NCBI RefSeq assembly: GCF_902859945.1
Contig: NZ_CADIKL010000028.1
Location: forward strand, 39,531-103,530
Origin: Paraburkholderia caffeinitolerans
GTDB taxonomy: Bacteria > Pseudomonadota > Gammaproteobacteria > Burkholderiales > Burkholderiaceae
Direction: 5' to 3'
DNA length: 64,000 nt
In this document: positions 27,892-36,409 of the stretch, piece after piece
Layout of the letters: each line of letters opens with the position of its first letter
Numbering within the stretch: position 1 is the first letter of the stretch
Made by a program: the position numbers and the translations under genes
The notes under the pieces: model-generated
Seen by the model: the letters and a program-made list of their open reading frames with translations, nothing else
What the model was told of the DNA's origin: nothing
Databases searched by the model: none

Positions 27892-28623
27892 TTACTCCTC
27901 GCTTGAGCGCTTTTCTATCGAGATGCCCAGTTCCCCGGCCATGCGCTCGACCAGCATCCGCAGATCCGCGACCTCATCGGCGAGGCGCTGCTGCTCGGCC
28001 TTGAGCGCCTCGTATTCGTCGAGCGATACGCCGCCCGCCTCATTGCCCATCACGCGCTCGCCCGCTTGCGCGTCGGCCTGCGAGTAAGCGCTTACACTTA
28101 CCTCGCCGCACAGCAGGTGCATCCAGCGGCTTTCGCGCTCGCCGGGCGCGCGCGGCAGCTTCACCACGAGCGGCGGCTCGCGCTCGGCCAGCTCGCTCAG
28201 AAAGGCCTCGACCGACGACACATCGGCGAAACCGTGGAGGCGCGCGGAATTCAGGCGCAGTTCGGCGGCGGTTTGCGCGCCGCGCAGCATGAGCACCGTA
28301 AGCAGCGCAACGGCCTGCGCCGGCACGCCAAGCACGCGGTTCAGGTTGTGCTCGAAACGCGGCACGCGGCTGCTGCTGCCTTCGAACACGAGACTCAGCC
28401 GCTTGAGATCTTCGATGGCGCTCAGCACCTCGGCCTCGCTCGCGTTCATGACGGGCGTGCGCGCGGTCTTCTGATTGCAGCCCGAGGTGAGCGCATTCAG
28501 CGAGAGCGGGTAGGTGTCCGGCACGGTGTGCTGCTTCTCGATCAGCACGCCGACGATGCGCGCTTCAAGCGGCGTGAGCGCACGCAGCGTGCGCGGCGGC
28601 GAAGCATCGGCAGGAGTGTTCAT
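27892..28623 (-). CDS. yceH: YceH family protein (DUF480)
   Basis: A 243-residue cytosolic protein. LTPLEARIVGVLIEKQHTVP starts the first winged-helix domain, and CNQKTARTP with the second winged domain from about residue 95 (LNRVLGVPAQAVALLTVLMLRG) follow, as in YceH. A C-terminal coiled-coil-like helix (YEALKAEQQRLADEVADLRM) is common. The function of the family is not well established. It is a single gene with no clear tie to neighbours. Confidence 0.92.
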   Translation of the reverse strand: MNTPADASPPRTLRALTPLEARIVGVLIEKQHTVPDTYPLSLNALTSGCNQKTARTPVMNASEAEVLSAIEDLKRLSLVFEGSSSRVPRFEHNLNRVLGVPAQAVALLTVLMLRGAQTAAELRLNSARLHGFADVSSVEAFLSELAEREPPLVVKLPRAPGERESRWMHLLCGEVSVSAYSQADAQAGERVMGNEAGGVSLDEYEALKAEQQRLADEVADLRMLVERMAGELGISIEKRSSEE

Positions 28624-28922
28624 AAGCGGGGTCCGGCAGGGAATTATTTAACGGGATTCGATCATACCTGCTCGGCTTGCCCTTGCGTATCGCCGCCATG
28701 GCCCCCATATCAGTGGTTTGGCGTTGTACGCGGTGTAATTTTTATTTCATTTTGCAACGCGATGTGGCGATGGCTTTTCTCGAAGTCCCAATATCCGGAC
28801 CAACAAGCGTGCAGTGGCGCAAATAGTCGGTAACAATCCTTATTGCAGCGCAGCAAAATGATGCCTACACTGATCAAATCCGCTCACGACGTGGAAAGTC
28901 ATCGAAAGGAGGGCGTGCCAAC

Positions 28923-29147
28923 ATGACGTCCGAAACGCCAACACAGTATTCATCCTCAAAGCTGCATGTCTTCGAACAGGAAGGCGGCTGGCATTGGGGC
29001 ATCACCATCCCGAGGGCCGGTGGCAGCGGTTTCAAGGTCATCGCATACAGCGAGACCACGTTCACGCACGAAACCGAAGCCTGGCGCGACGGCGATCGCG
29101 CCCTTGGCGATCTTCGCGAGGGTTCGCTCGCCGTTCTCACCTCGTAA
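28923..29147 (+). CDS. Small unknown protein (74 aa)
   Basis: Unrecognised. The ATG at 28923 follows a strong GAAAGGAGGGC site. The protein is hydrophilic, with an aromatic core segment GGWHWGITIPRA and an acidic end, DRALGDLREGSL. The C-terminal pattern Phe/Thr-x-Glu-x-Glu-Ala ... DLREG resembles the end of the 79-residue protein at 52340, so both may be of one small family. The 299-base region upstream, divergent from yceH, shows no clear operator. Confidence 0.6.
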   Translation: MTSETPTQYSSSKLHVFEQEGGWHWGITIPRAGGSGFKVIAYSETTFTHETEAWRDGDRALGDLREGSLAVLTS

Positions 29148-29296
29148 AAAATAGGGTGCGGACCCGCGAGGTTCTGCGCCCCTGCCTGCCATTTGCCGAT
29201 GCGGCGGCCACGCTGAAATTCGGTCCCTGCTGAACAAACTTTCTGGTCTACTCGGCCTTCTGTCTTGCAAGTCACGCAACCGGAAAAGGTCTGACG

Positions 29297-29545
29297 ATGA
29301 TCACGCACCCCGAGATCGAGACGCGGCGCAAGCGTTACGCCATGCATCGCCTGAGCCTGGCGATGAAGCGTCTGATTCAGATCGATGCAGATGCCAGCCA
29401 CGAGCGCGTCATGGCGACGCGCTGGGTGGTCGCGTGGGGCGCCGCCGTGGGCGAGCGGCGTTTTGCGGGGCTGTCGCATGGCGGCGGCGGTCATGCCGCG
29501 GGGTCGAGAACCCAGTCCCGGAGCGTTACAGGCTGGTCGCAATAG
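29297..29545 (+). CDS. Small unknown protein (82 aa)
   Basis: Unrecognised. The ATG at 29297 follows AAAAGG at good spacing. The first 55 residues are a regular basic amphipathic helical stretch (EIETRRKRYAMHRLSLAMKRLIQI). The last 27 residues are low-complexity Gly/Ser and look unlike the front, so the true end may have been changed by a frameshift. It lies between the 74-residue gene and the convergent DUF2182 gene. Confidence 0.45.
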   Translation: MITHPEIETRRKRYAMHRLSLAMKRLIQIDADASHERVMATRWVVAWGAAVGERRFAGLSHGGGGHAAGSRTQSRSVTGWSQ

Positions 29546-29616
29546 CGCGGGCAGCGGCTTTCTTCGCTGCATCGGATTTTTAGAGGTTTGCCTCAGGTGC
29601 GCCGGTCTTTGCGGCG

Positions 29617-30447
29617 TCACAGACCGTGCGCCATCGTCGCCACGCCGGCCATAAAGCCGGCTAGCCCAATGATGCGCGCCACGCGCACATGACACGGCGC
29701 GATGCGCTCGACAGCGATGACTGCCGTGATAACGGCCATCGCGCGCGGATCCATCACGCCAACCACCAGCAGCACCGCCATCCAGTTGCCGCAGCAGAGC
29801 CCGCATTGCAGGCCGAGGCGCAGTCCGCGGTGCAGCGCCATGCGCGCGCTATTGGGCGTACGGGGCGCGTGCGACGCGCATCGGCGCATTGCGCGGCAGC
29901 ACGCAAGCCGCTGCGCTTTCCATGACGTGAACTGAAGCAGGCTGGCGAGCACGACGAGCGCGCCCGCACTGGCGGGCGCGGCGTGAGCGAGCGTGGGCAC
30001 GCGTATCGCGATGGCGGCCAGTGCGCTGCCCAGTGGAAATACCGCGAAGCCGGCCAGCATCCAGAACATGAAATAGCCCGCAACGATCCATATAGTTAGC
30101 AATCCGGATTGAAGGCTCGACGAATCGCGCCACATTTCGCGCTCGCGCAACACCATCGGCACGAGCACCGGCAGCATCATCGCGGGCATCATCACCGCCC
30201 ACATGGAGGCAAACGAGGCGGCGGCCTGCCACCACGTTTGCCCGCACATCGGCGTCCAGATGGCCGAGAGCATCCAGCGTCCCGCCATCGGCGTGCCGCT
30301 CATCGCCGTCATGTACGCGTAGCGCCGCAGCGTCGCGGCCGCGCTCGCCGCGAACAGCAGCGCCGCCGCGCCGATCAGCATGCGATTCGACGCCGTGCGC
30401 TGGGAGACTCTGGACACGCGCGTCATGTCGACGATGTTCATGGCCAA
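29617..30447 (-). CDS. DUF2182-family integral membrane protein
   Basis: A 276-residue membrane protein with about six to seven transmembrane helices. The family motif ASMWAVMMPAMMLPVLVP, rich in Met, and the later GLQCGLCCGNWMAVLLV with three Cys suggest metal handling, as proposed for DUF2182. The DUF899 gene ends 10 bases upstream on the same strand, so they are probably one operon. Real function unknown. Confidence 0.85.
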   Translation of the reverse strand: MAMNIVDMTRVSRVSQRTASNRMLIGAAALLFAASAAATLRRYAYMTAMSGTPMAGRWMLSAIWTPMCGQTWWQAAASFASMWAVMMPAMMLPVLVPMVLREREMWRDSSSLQSGLLTIWIVAGYFMFWMLAGFAVFPLGSALAAIAIRVPTLAHAAPASAGALVVLASLLQFTSWKAQRLACCRAMRRCASHAPRTPNSARMALHRGLRLGLQCGLCCGNWMAVLLVVGVMDPRAMAVITAVIAVERIAPCHVRVARIIGLAGFMAGVATMAHGL

Positions 30448-30457
30448 CTCCGGGGTT

Positions 30458-31240
30458 TCAGAGACGGGTGTATTCGTCGTGCCGCTTCCACCAGATGCCC
30501 GCTTCGTTGCGCCCGCTGGGCGCGCGGTCGAGCCACTGGTACATGCTCCACAAGCCGTCGAGGCCGCGCGCGTAGGTCGAATACGTGTGGTAGACCACGC
30601 CGTCTTCGAGCACGAATGCGCTCATGCCGGGGCGGTCGCGCGTATAGCTGGCGGCGTCGGTGCCGCAGCTCGCCGCGAACTGCGCGACCGGCGCGGGCGG
30701 CGGGTCCATGTCCATTGCGTGGCCGCTGCGCACGTAGTTGTATTCGATGCTGCCTTCGCGCTGCTGCTCGGCCGTGAACGAGACGTTGAAGTCGAAGTTG
30801 AAGTCGTTGCCGCGCGACGATGCCCACGCGAAGGTCCAGCCCATGCGCTGCCGGTAGGCCAGCAGCTTCGCGAGCGGCGCGCGCGAAACGGCCATGAGCG
30901 TCACGTCGTGATTCGCGAGATGGGCGACGCTGCCGGCGAAGCCATCGGCGAGCGCCGAGCATGACGGGCAGCCCGCCGCGTAGTCGGGGCCGAACATGAA
31001 GTGATAGACGAGCAGTTGCGAGCGCCCCGCGAAGAGGTCGGGCAGCGTGGCCTGACCCTGTTCGGTTTCGAACGCGTAGGTCTTGTCCACGCGCACCCAT
31101 GGCAGCGCTTGGCGCTGCTGCGCGAGCGCATCGCTGCGCCGGGTGAGTTCCTTTTCGGCTGCGAGCAATTCGAGCCTTGCCGCGAGCCATTGCTCGCGCG
31201 TTCCAGTCGTGTGCGTTGCCATCGTTGCCTCCTGTGTCAA
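30458..31240 (-). CDS. DUF899-family thioredoxin-fold protein
   Basis: A 260-residue cytosolic protein. The family core AELLAAEKELTRR, WVRVDKTYAFET, YHFMFGPDYAAGCPSCSALADGF with a C-x2-C pair, and the C-terminal WWKRHDEY are clear. The fold is thioredoxin-like, and the CPSC pair could be redox active. Starts at 31240 and 31222 are both possible; the second (MATHTTG) has the better ribosome binding site (AGGAGGCAACG). It is divergent from the HTH regulator gene across 114 bases. Confidence 0.88.
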   Translation of the reverse strand: MTQEATMATHTTGTREQWLAARLELLAAEKELTRRSDALAQQRQALPWVRVDKTYAFETEQGQATLPDLFAGRSQLLVYHFMFGPDYAAGCPSCSALADGFAGSVAHLANHDVTLMAVSRAPLAKLLAYRQRMGWTFAWASSRGNDFNFDFNVSFTAEQQREGSIEYNYVRSGHAMDMDPPPAPVAQFAASCGTDAASYTRDRPGMSAFVLEDGVVYHTYSTYARGLDGLWSMYQWLDRAPSGRNEAGIWWKRHDEYTRL

Positions 31241-31354
31241 TGTCGGCCTGAGCGGACCTCAGTGGACATCAGTGCGTAAAAAAACGCCTGAATGCCGTGG
31301 TAGATTAGGTCCGGCCTTGGTACGGGAGGGAGTGACAAGTGTGTCGGGATTCCG

Positions 31355-32581
31355 ATGAGCATGGACTCGTTGATCACAGCGGCGGCGCGCGCGCTCGCCG
31401 CCGGTGACCCGCTCGGCGCGCTCAATCGCGTCGCGTTGCGCGACGACGCGCCTGCGCTTGCGCTGCGTGGCATCGCCATGGCGCAGCTCGGCGATCTGGC
31501 GCGCGCAAAAGTGCTGCTGCGCCGTGCGGCGCGCGCGTTCGGCGCTAGAGAAGCGGTGGCCCGCGCACGCTGCATCGTCGCGCAAGCGGAAATCGCACTG
31601 GCCTCGCGCGATCTCGGCTGGCCCGTGGCTTCGCTCGATGCGGCGCGGGACACACTCGAAGCGCACGGCGACCGCTTGAACGCAGCGCATGCGCGTTATC
31701 TGGAGATTCGCCGGCTGCTGCTGATCGGCCGGCTCGACGACGCACAGAGCCTGCTCGCCGACATCGATCCCGCACCGTTGCCGCCCGCGTTGCGCGCGGC
31801 ACACGCGCTGATTGCGGCGGGCATCGCGATGCGGCGCATCCAGACCCAGGCGGCGCGCGAGGCGTTGGCCGCTGCCGCGCAGGCGGCGCGTCTTGCGCGC
31901 ATCGCGCCGCTACTCGCGGAGGTCGAGAGCGCGGCGCAACTGCTCGAAGCGCCCGCCGCGCGACTCGTCGCGCGGGGCGAGGCGCGTGCGCTGCTGCTCG
32001 AAGAAGTCGAAGCGTTGCTGGCTTCGCCGGCATTGGTGATCGACGCGTGCCGTTATGTCGTGCGCCAGGGCGCGGTGCGGGTGCCGCTCGCGCGGCGGCC
32101 CGTGCTGTTCGTGTTGGCCCGTGCGCTGGCCGAAGCGTGGCCCGGCGACGTGCCGCGCGACGCGCTCATCGCGCATGCTTTTCGTATGAAGCACGCCGAC
32201 GAAACGCACCGCGCGCGGCTGCGCGTCGAGATCGGGCGGCTGCGCGGCTTGCTCAAAGGCGTGGCCGATATCGACGCCACTCAGCAGGGTTTCGCGCTCG
32301 CGCCCAATCATGCGCGCGAGGTGGTCGTGCTGGCGCGGCCCGTCGAGGAGCAGCACGCAGCGGTGCTTGCTCTGCTCGCGGATGGAGAGTCGTGGTCGAG
32401 TTCGGCGCTCGCGCTTGCGCTGGGCGCGAGCCAGCGCACCGTGCAGCGCGCGCTCGATGCGCTGGCGGCGGGGCGCAAGGTGCAGGCGTTCGGCCAGGGG
32501 CGCGCGCGCCGCTGGACCATGCCGCCCGCGCCCGGATTCGCGACCAGCTTGTTACTCCCCGCGCCGCTGCCAGGCGACTAG
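31355..32581 (+). CDS. TPR-like regulator with two winged-helix segments
   Basis: A 408-residue protein. The first 220 residues are Ala/Leu-rich helical repeats of TPR type. Residues about 230-315 look like an OmpR-type winged helix of the kind seen in transcriptional activators (PVLFVLARALAEAWPGDVPRD ... RLRVEIGRLRGLL). The end (ASQRTVQRALDALAAGRKV) is a second winged HTH. It is divergent from the DUF899-DUF2182 operon and precedes a beta-propeller gene by 38 bases, so it likely regulates one or both. No sensor domain is visible. Confidence 0.75.
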   Translation: MSMDSLITAAARALAAGDPLGALNRVALRDDAPALALRGIAMAQLGDLARAKVLLRRAARAFGAREAVARARCIVAQAEIALASRDLGWPVASLDAARDTLEAHGDRLNAAHARYLEIRRLLLIGRLDDAQSLLADIDPAPLPPALRAAHALIAAGIAMRRIQTQAAREALAAAAQAARLARIAPLLAEVESAAQLLEAPAARLVARGEARALLLEEVEALLASPALVIDACRYVVRQGAVRVPLARRPVLFVLARALAEAWPGDVPRDALIAHAFRMKHADETHRARLRVEIGRLRGLLKGVADIDATQQGFALAPNHAREVVVLARPVEEQHAAVLALLADGESWSSSALALALGASQRTVQRALDALAAGRKVQAFGQGRARRWTMPPAPGFATSLLLPAPLPGD

Positions 32582-32619
32582 GATGAACGCATAGACCCCC
32601 AGACCGACAGGAGCAAACG

Positions 32620-33291
32620 ATGAAGCGAGCCAATGCCACCATCATTCGCGAGTACGGCCCTTTTCCTGGCGTCGAGCAGGTGAACGGCGTCAGCTGGGAC
32701 GGCAGCCAGGTCTGGTTCGCGACCGGCGACCGGCTCTCGGCGCTCGATCCGCAGAGCGGCGAGCCGCAGCGCTCGCTCGACGTGGCGGCGCACGCGGGCA
32801 CGGCTTTCGATGGTCAGCACCTGTACCAGATCGCCGAGGCGCGCATCCAGAAGATCGATCCGCAGACGGGCCGCGTGCTCGCGACACTGCCCGCGCCGGG
32901 CAAAGGCGGCGATTCGGGGCTCGCATGGGCCGACGGCACGCTCTGGGTGGGCGAGTACCGCGAGCGCAAGATCCACCAGATCGATCCGCAGACCGGCGAG
33001 ATCCTGCGCACGATCGAATCAAACCGCTTCGTCACGGGCGTGACGTGGGTGGACGGCGAGCTATGGCACGCCACCTGGGAAGGCGACGAGAGCGAATTGC
33101 GGCACATCGACCCGAACACGGGCAAGGTGCTCGAACGGCTCGACATGCCGCCGGGGATCGGGATTTCCGGGCTGGAGTCGGATGGTGGCGAGCAGTTCTT
33201 CTGCGGCGGCGGCAACAGCGGCAAAATCCGCGCGGTGCGCCGGCCCAGGCGCGATGCCGCCCATCATGAGGACGATGAAGCGGCTGCCTGA
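32620..33291 (+). CDS. Cytosolic beta-propeller protein (Vgb/glutamine-cyclotransferase-like)
   Basis: A 223-residue protein of repeated blades with the pattern IDPQTGRVL / LDPQSGEP / IDPNTGKVL, each followed by Gly-Asp-rich turns and VWFATG, LWVGEY or LWHATW strands. No signal peptide is present. About five blades are visible. The fold resembles virginiamycin B lyase and glutamine cyclotransferase, but their catalytic residues were not checked. It follows the TPR-HTH regulator gene on the same strand. Confidence 0.75.
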   Translation: MKRANATIIREYGPFPGVEQVNGVSWDGSQVWFATGDRLSALDPQSGEPQRSLDVAAHAGTAFDGQHLYQIAEARIQKIDPQTGRVLATLPAPGKGGDSGLAWADGTLWVGEYRERKIHQIDPQTGEILRTIESNRFVTGVTWVDGELWHATWEGDESELRHIDPNTGKVLERLDMPPGIGISGLESDGGEQFFCGGGNSGKIRAVRRPRRDAAHHEDDEAAA

Positions 33292-33331
33292 GCGAAGCTT
33301 CTACCGATGACTACGCGATGACGACGCCGGG

Positions 33332-33799
33332 CTATTTTTCCTGGCGTTTTTTCCAGTCCGCATAGAGGTCCGTGTTCGACTCCAGGCGCACCGGATCGTG
33401 GCGGATCTTGATCGTTTGTTCTGCGAACGGTTTGGCGAGATCGGCATAAACCGCTGCGGTCGACAATCCATACGGCGCGGCGTCTTCGTTGGAATAGGCG
33501 AAATGCACTTCGCCAACGCCGGCCATGCGCATCGCCGCCAGACACATCGGGCACGGATGGCCGCTCGCGTACACGGTGCAGCCCGCGAGACTCGGCGAGC
33601 CGAGTTTCTGGCTGGCCGTGCGAATCGCGTTCATTTCCGCGTGCGAGGTGGGGTCGTTCGTGCGCAGGATTTCGTTCACGCCGTTCGCGAGAACCTCGCC
33701 GTCTTTCACGATAACCGCGCCGAACGGGCGGCCGCCTTTTTCGACGTTGGCGTGCGCGAGTTCGATGGCTTCGCGTAGAAAGCGCTCTGTTGAGGTCAT
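33332..33799 (-). CDS. Nucleoside/guanine deaminase (cytidine deaminase superfamily)
   Basis: A 155-residue zinc deaminase. The zinc and proton-shuttle motifs are HAEMNAI (His-x-Glu) and PCPMC (Cys-x2-Cys). The length and the end (TDLYADWKK) match the small GuaD-type guanine deaminase of Bacillus; tRNA adenosine deaminase is the alternative, but the C-terminus fits GuaD better. The start is the ATG at 33799 with an AGGAGG site. The neighbouring ABC operon is divergent. Confidence 0.85.
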   Translation of the reverse strand: MTSTERFLREAIELAHANVEKGGRPFGAVIVKDGEVLANGVNEILRTNDPTSHAEMNAIRTASQKLGSPSLAGCTVYASGHPCPMCLAAMRMAGVGEVHFAYSNEDAAPYGLSTAAVYADLAKPFAEQTIKIRHDPVRLESNTDLYADWKKRQEK

Positions 33800-33946
33800 G
33801 GCAGTCCCTCCTTGAACTGTGACGGTACGGTGCGCGCGCCTGAGCCGCGCGCGGGCTTCATTCTATCGTCGGCACTCCGCCACCTTCGCCCAATTCCCTG
33901 CGCCCAGCCTGGTGCATTCACCGTGTGCTTTTCGCCCGATTGCGGC

Positions 33947-33961
33947 CTCACGAGGCGTGAG
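33947..33961. promoter_or_regulatory. Inverted repeat CTCACG-AGG-CGTGAG
   Basis: Six-base perfect arms around a three-base centre, about 150 bases before the ABC operon. No T-run follows, so an operator is more likely than a terminator. Confidence 0.35.
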
Positions 33962-34049
33962 CGCCGTTCTGGCACGTACTCGCGTATACCCCATTGCCGG
34001 GAAATTTTTTCCGTGAAAGACTGCATCAAATCCGGCGCATCAGACTGTC

Positions 34050-34065
34050 GTCCGATATATCGGAC
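34050..34065. promoter_or_regulatory. Perfect 16-bp palindrome, candidate operator of the ABC operon
   Basis: GTCCGATATATCGGAC reads the same on both strands and ends 39 bases before the binding-protein start, in the promoter or leader. The IclR-family gene at the operon's end is the nearest candidate regulator. Confidence 0.5.
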
Positions 34066-34104
34066 ATAAGCGTGGGCCACCTTCTCTCCGATCAGGATCG
34101 CAAA

Positions 34105-34938
34105 ATGAAACTCGTCAAACAAAGCGCAAAGTTCGCCTGCATGTTCGCCGTGGCCGGCCTGCTGGCGCTCGCCGGCTGCACGAAGGTGCCCACCACGGGC
34201 CAGGACGCGGCGGCGACATCGACGCTGCAAGGGGTGTTGCAGCGCGGGACTTTGCGGGTGGGCGACTGCCTGACGTTCGCGCCGTTCGGCTTCTACAACA
34301 AGGACGGGCAGCCCGACGGCTATGACGTGGATCTGGCGAAGGAACTGGCCAAGGAAATGGGCGTGAAGCTCGAGGTGGTGAACACCACGAGCGCCAACCG
34401 CATTCCCAATCTGCAGACGGGCAAGGTCGATGTGGTGTTCTGCAACTTCACGCGCAACATGGAGCGCGCCAAGGAAATCGCTTTCACGACGCCCTATGTG
34501 GTGGCGAGCGAGGCGCTGCTGGTGAAGAAGAGCAGCGGGATCCAGTCGATCAAGGACATGTCGAACCGCACGATCGCCACCGTCAAGGGATCGACGAACG
34601 GCGACGAAGTCCGGGCGCTGAACATGCAGGTGAAAATTCAGGAATACGACAGCTCGGAAGCCGCCATTCTGGCCGTGAAGCAGGGGCAGGCCGACGCGAT
34701 GATCGAAGACAACAACTTCCTCGCCTATCAGGCCAAGCTCGATCCGGATCTCGCCGTCACCAACGAAGCGCTTGTGCCGCTCGAATACAACGCCTTTGGC
34801 GTGAAAGCCGGCGACCAGGTGTGGCTCAACTACCTGAACCTGTTCCTCTTCAACGTCAACGCTTCGAAGCAGAACGCCCAGTTGTACAAGAAGTGGTTCG
34901 GCGTCGAGCCGCGCTATTCGCTCAATCCGCAGATGTGA
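34105..34938 (+). CDS. Polar amino-acid ABC transporter, substrate-binding lipoprotein
   Basis: A 277-residue solute-binding protein. The start at 34105 (MKLVKQSAK) gives a lipoprotein signal with lipobox LALAGC, so it is anchored by lipidation after cleavage before Cys. The SBP family 3 pattern is clear: LRVGDCLTFAPFGFYNKDGQPDGYDVDLAKELAKEMG, VDVVFCNFTRNMERAKEI. It binds a polar amino acid or similar cation/anion; the ligand is unknown. A strong hairpin follows the gene and precedes two permease genes and the ATPase gene. Confidence 0.9.
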   Translation: MKLVKQSAKFACMFAVAGLLALAGCTKVPTTGQDAAATSTLQGVLQRGTLRVGDCLTFAPFGFYNKDGQPDGYDVDLAKELAKEMGVKLEVVNTTSANRIPNLQTGKVDVVFCNFTRNMERAKEIAFTTPYVVASEALLVKKSSGIQSIKDMSNRTIATVKGSTNGDEVRALNMQVKIQEYDSSEAAILAVKQGQADAMIEDNNFLAYQAKLDPDLAVTNEALVPLEYNAFGVKAGDQVWLNYLNLFLFNVNASKQNAQLYKKWFGVEPRYSLNPQM

Positions 34939-34958
34939 TGGCGCATTGCTGAGCACCA

Positions 34959-34983
34959 GCCGCTCCCGGAGAACGGGAGCGGC
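34959..34983 (+). other. Strong intergenic hairpin between binding-protein and permease genes
   Basis: GCCGCTCCCG and CGGGAGCGGC form a perfect 10-bp stem around GAGAA. No T-run follows. Such hairpins in ABC operons stabilise the upstream mRNA so that the binding protein is made in excess; that role here is inference. Confidence 0.6.
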
Positions 34984-35025
34984 AAGCGGCCGACTTTTAC
35001 CCAGAGGCAGATCCAGAGGCAGAAA

Positions 35026-35742
35026 ATGAGTTATCAATGGCTCACGTTGTGGGGCTACGTGCCCGAGTTCATTCAGGCGGCGTGGCTGACGCTGCAGATC
35101 ACGCTGCTGGCTTTTTGCCTCGCGCTGGTGCTCGGCCTGCTTTCCGCGCTCGCGTCGATCTCGCGGGTGGGCGCGCTGCGGCTCGTGGCGCACGCTTATG
35201 TGGAAGCCATTCGCAATACGCCCGTGCTGCTGCAGATCTTCATCGTGTTCTTCGGCCTGCCGTCGCTGGGGCTGAACCTGGGCGCGTACGTGGCGGGCGT
35301 GATCGCGCTCGGCGTGAACGTGGGCGCCTATCTTTCCGAGGTGTTTCGCGCGGGCATTCAGTCGGTGCCGCGCGGGCAGCTCGAAGCGGCCGGCATTCTG
35401 GGACTTTCGCGCGCCCAGGTGTTTCGCGAGGTGGTGCTGCCGCAAGCCGCGCGCGCTGTGTACCCGGCCATCGTCAACAACCTCATTCAACTGCTGCTGG
35501 GCACCTCGCTGCTTTCGGCAATAGCCTTGCCCGAGCTGACCGGCACGGCAACGGTCATCAACTCGCGCACGCTGCTGTATCTCCAGACCTTCACCATCAC
35601 GCTGATTGCGTATCTGGTGCTCAGCAACTGCCTTTCGTGGATCGCGGCGCGCATTGGCGCGCGGGTCTTTCATCCGCCGCTCGTCATGAAAAAGCGTGCG
35701 CGCATGACTTTTTTCACGGCGCGTGCGCCCCGCCGCTCCTGA
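35026..35742 (+). CDS. Amino-acid ABC transporter permease (HisM/GlnP family)
   Basis: A 238-residue inner-membrane protein with about five helices. YVEAIRNTPVLLQIFIVFFGLP is the conserved N-terminal permease motif, and the EAA loop appears as QLEAAGILGLSRAQVFREVVLPQA. It pairs with the next permease gene as a heterodimer. The C-terminus carries an extra basic tail (KKRARMTFF...). The second permease gene begins 19 bases after its stop. Confidence 0.9.
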   Translation: MSYQWLTLWGYVPEFIQAAWLTLQITLLAFCLALVLGLLSALASISRVGALRLVAHAYVEAIRNTPVLLQIFIVFFGLPSLGLNLGAYVAGVIALGVNVGAYLSEVFRAGIQSVPRGQLEAAGILGLSRAQVFREVVLPQAARAVYPAIVNNLIQLLLGTSLLSAIALPELTGTATVINSRTLLYLQTFTITLIAYLVLSNCLSWIAARIGARVFHPPLVMKKRARMTFFTARAPRRS

Positions 35743-35761
35743 GCCGAACCGGAGATCCAGA

Positions 35762-36409
35762 ATGTCGACCGAATTGTTGAGGACCAGCCTTGCGATCCTG
35801 CTGCAGGGATTGCTCGGGACCTTGCTGTTGTCCGTGGCGTCCATTGTGGGCGGAACGCTGATCGGGCTCATTGCCGCCGTGCTGCGCTCGTTCGGGCCCT
35901 GGGGCACCTCGCGCGTCGCGCAGCTTTATACCGAACTGTTTCGCGGCACGCCCGTGCTCATCACGCTGATGTTCATTTATTTCGGCGTGTCGTATTTCGG
36001 CTATGCGATCGATGTGTTCGCGGCCGGTGTGGTGGGCTTGAGCGTGTATCAGGGCGCTTATATTTCGGAGATTTTCCGCTCGGGCATCGAAGCCGTGCCC
36101 AAGGGGCAATGGGAAGTCTCGCAGATTCTCGGCCTGAGCAAGACCCAGGCGTTCTTTACGGTGGTCTTGCCGCAGACGGGGAAAATCGTGCTGCCGCCGC
36201 TCATCGGTCAATACCTCTCGCTCATCAAGGACACGTCGATCGTCAGCATGATCGGCATGTCCGAGCTGATGCACGGAGGGCAGGCCATCGTCGACCGGGT
36301 CGGCAAGCCGGCCGAAATCTACGGACTCGTTGCCGTGCTTTATTTCGCTGTGTGCTTCCCGCTTTCGCAGTGGGTGCGCCACCATGATCGAAGGAATGTG
36401 CTGTCATGA
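35762..36409 (+). CDS. Amino-acid ABC transporter permease (second subunit)
   Basis: A 215-residue permease. ELFRGTPVLITLMFIYFGVSYFG and the EAA loop GQWEVSQILGLSKTQAFFTVVLPQT are the family marks. The start at 35762 follows GGAGATCCAGA. Its stop overlaps the ATPase start (ATGA at 36406-36409), so translation is coupled. Confidence 0.9.
   Translation: MSTELLRTSLAILLQGLLGTLLLSVASIVGGTLIGLIAAVLRSFGPWGTSRVAQLYTELFRGTPVLITLMFIYFGVSYFGYAIDVFAAGVVGLSVYQGAYISEIFRSGIEAVPKGQWEVSQILGLSKTQAFFTVVLPQTGKIVLPPLIGQYLSLIKDTSIVSMIGMSELMHGGQAIVDRVGKPAEIYGLVAVLYFAVCFPLSQWVRHHDRRNVLS

Larger units (their letters stand above)
33800..34104. other. 305-base divergent regulatory region with two palindromes
   Basis: No gene seen. 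The region separates the deaminase gene and the ABC-transporter operon. It holds CTCACG-AGG-CGTGAG at 33947-33961 and a perfect 16-base palindrome at 34050-34065, listed separately. Confidence 0.6.

Noticed and set aside
25989..28004. A 671-codon plus-strand frame.
   Set aside because: It is antisense to the L-arabonate dehydratase-like gene and has no recognisable motif.
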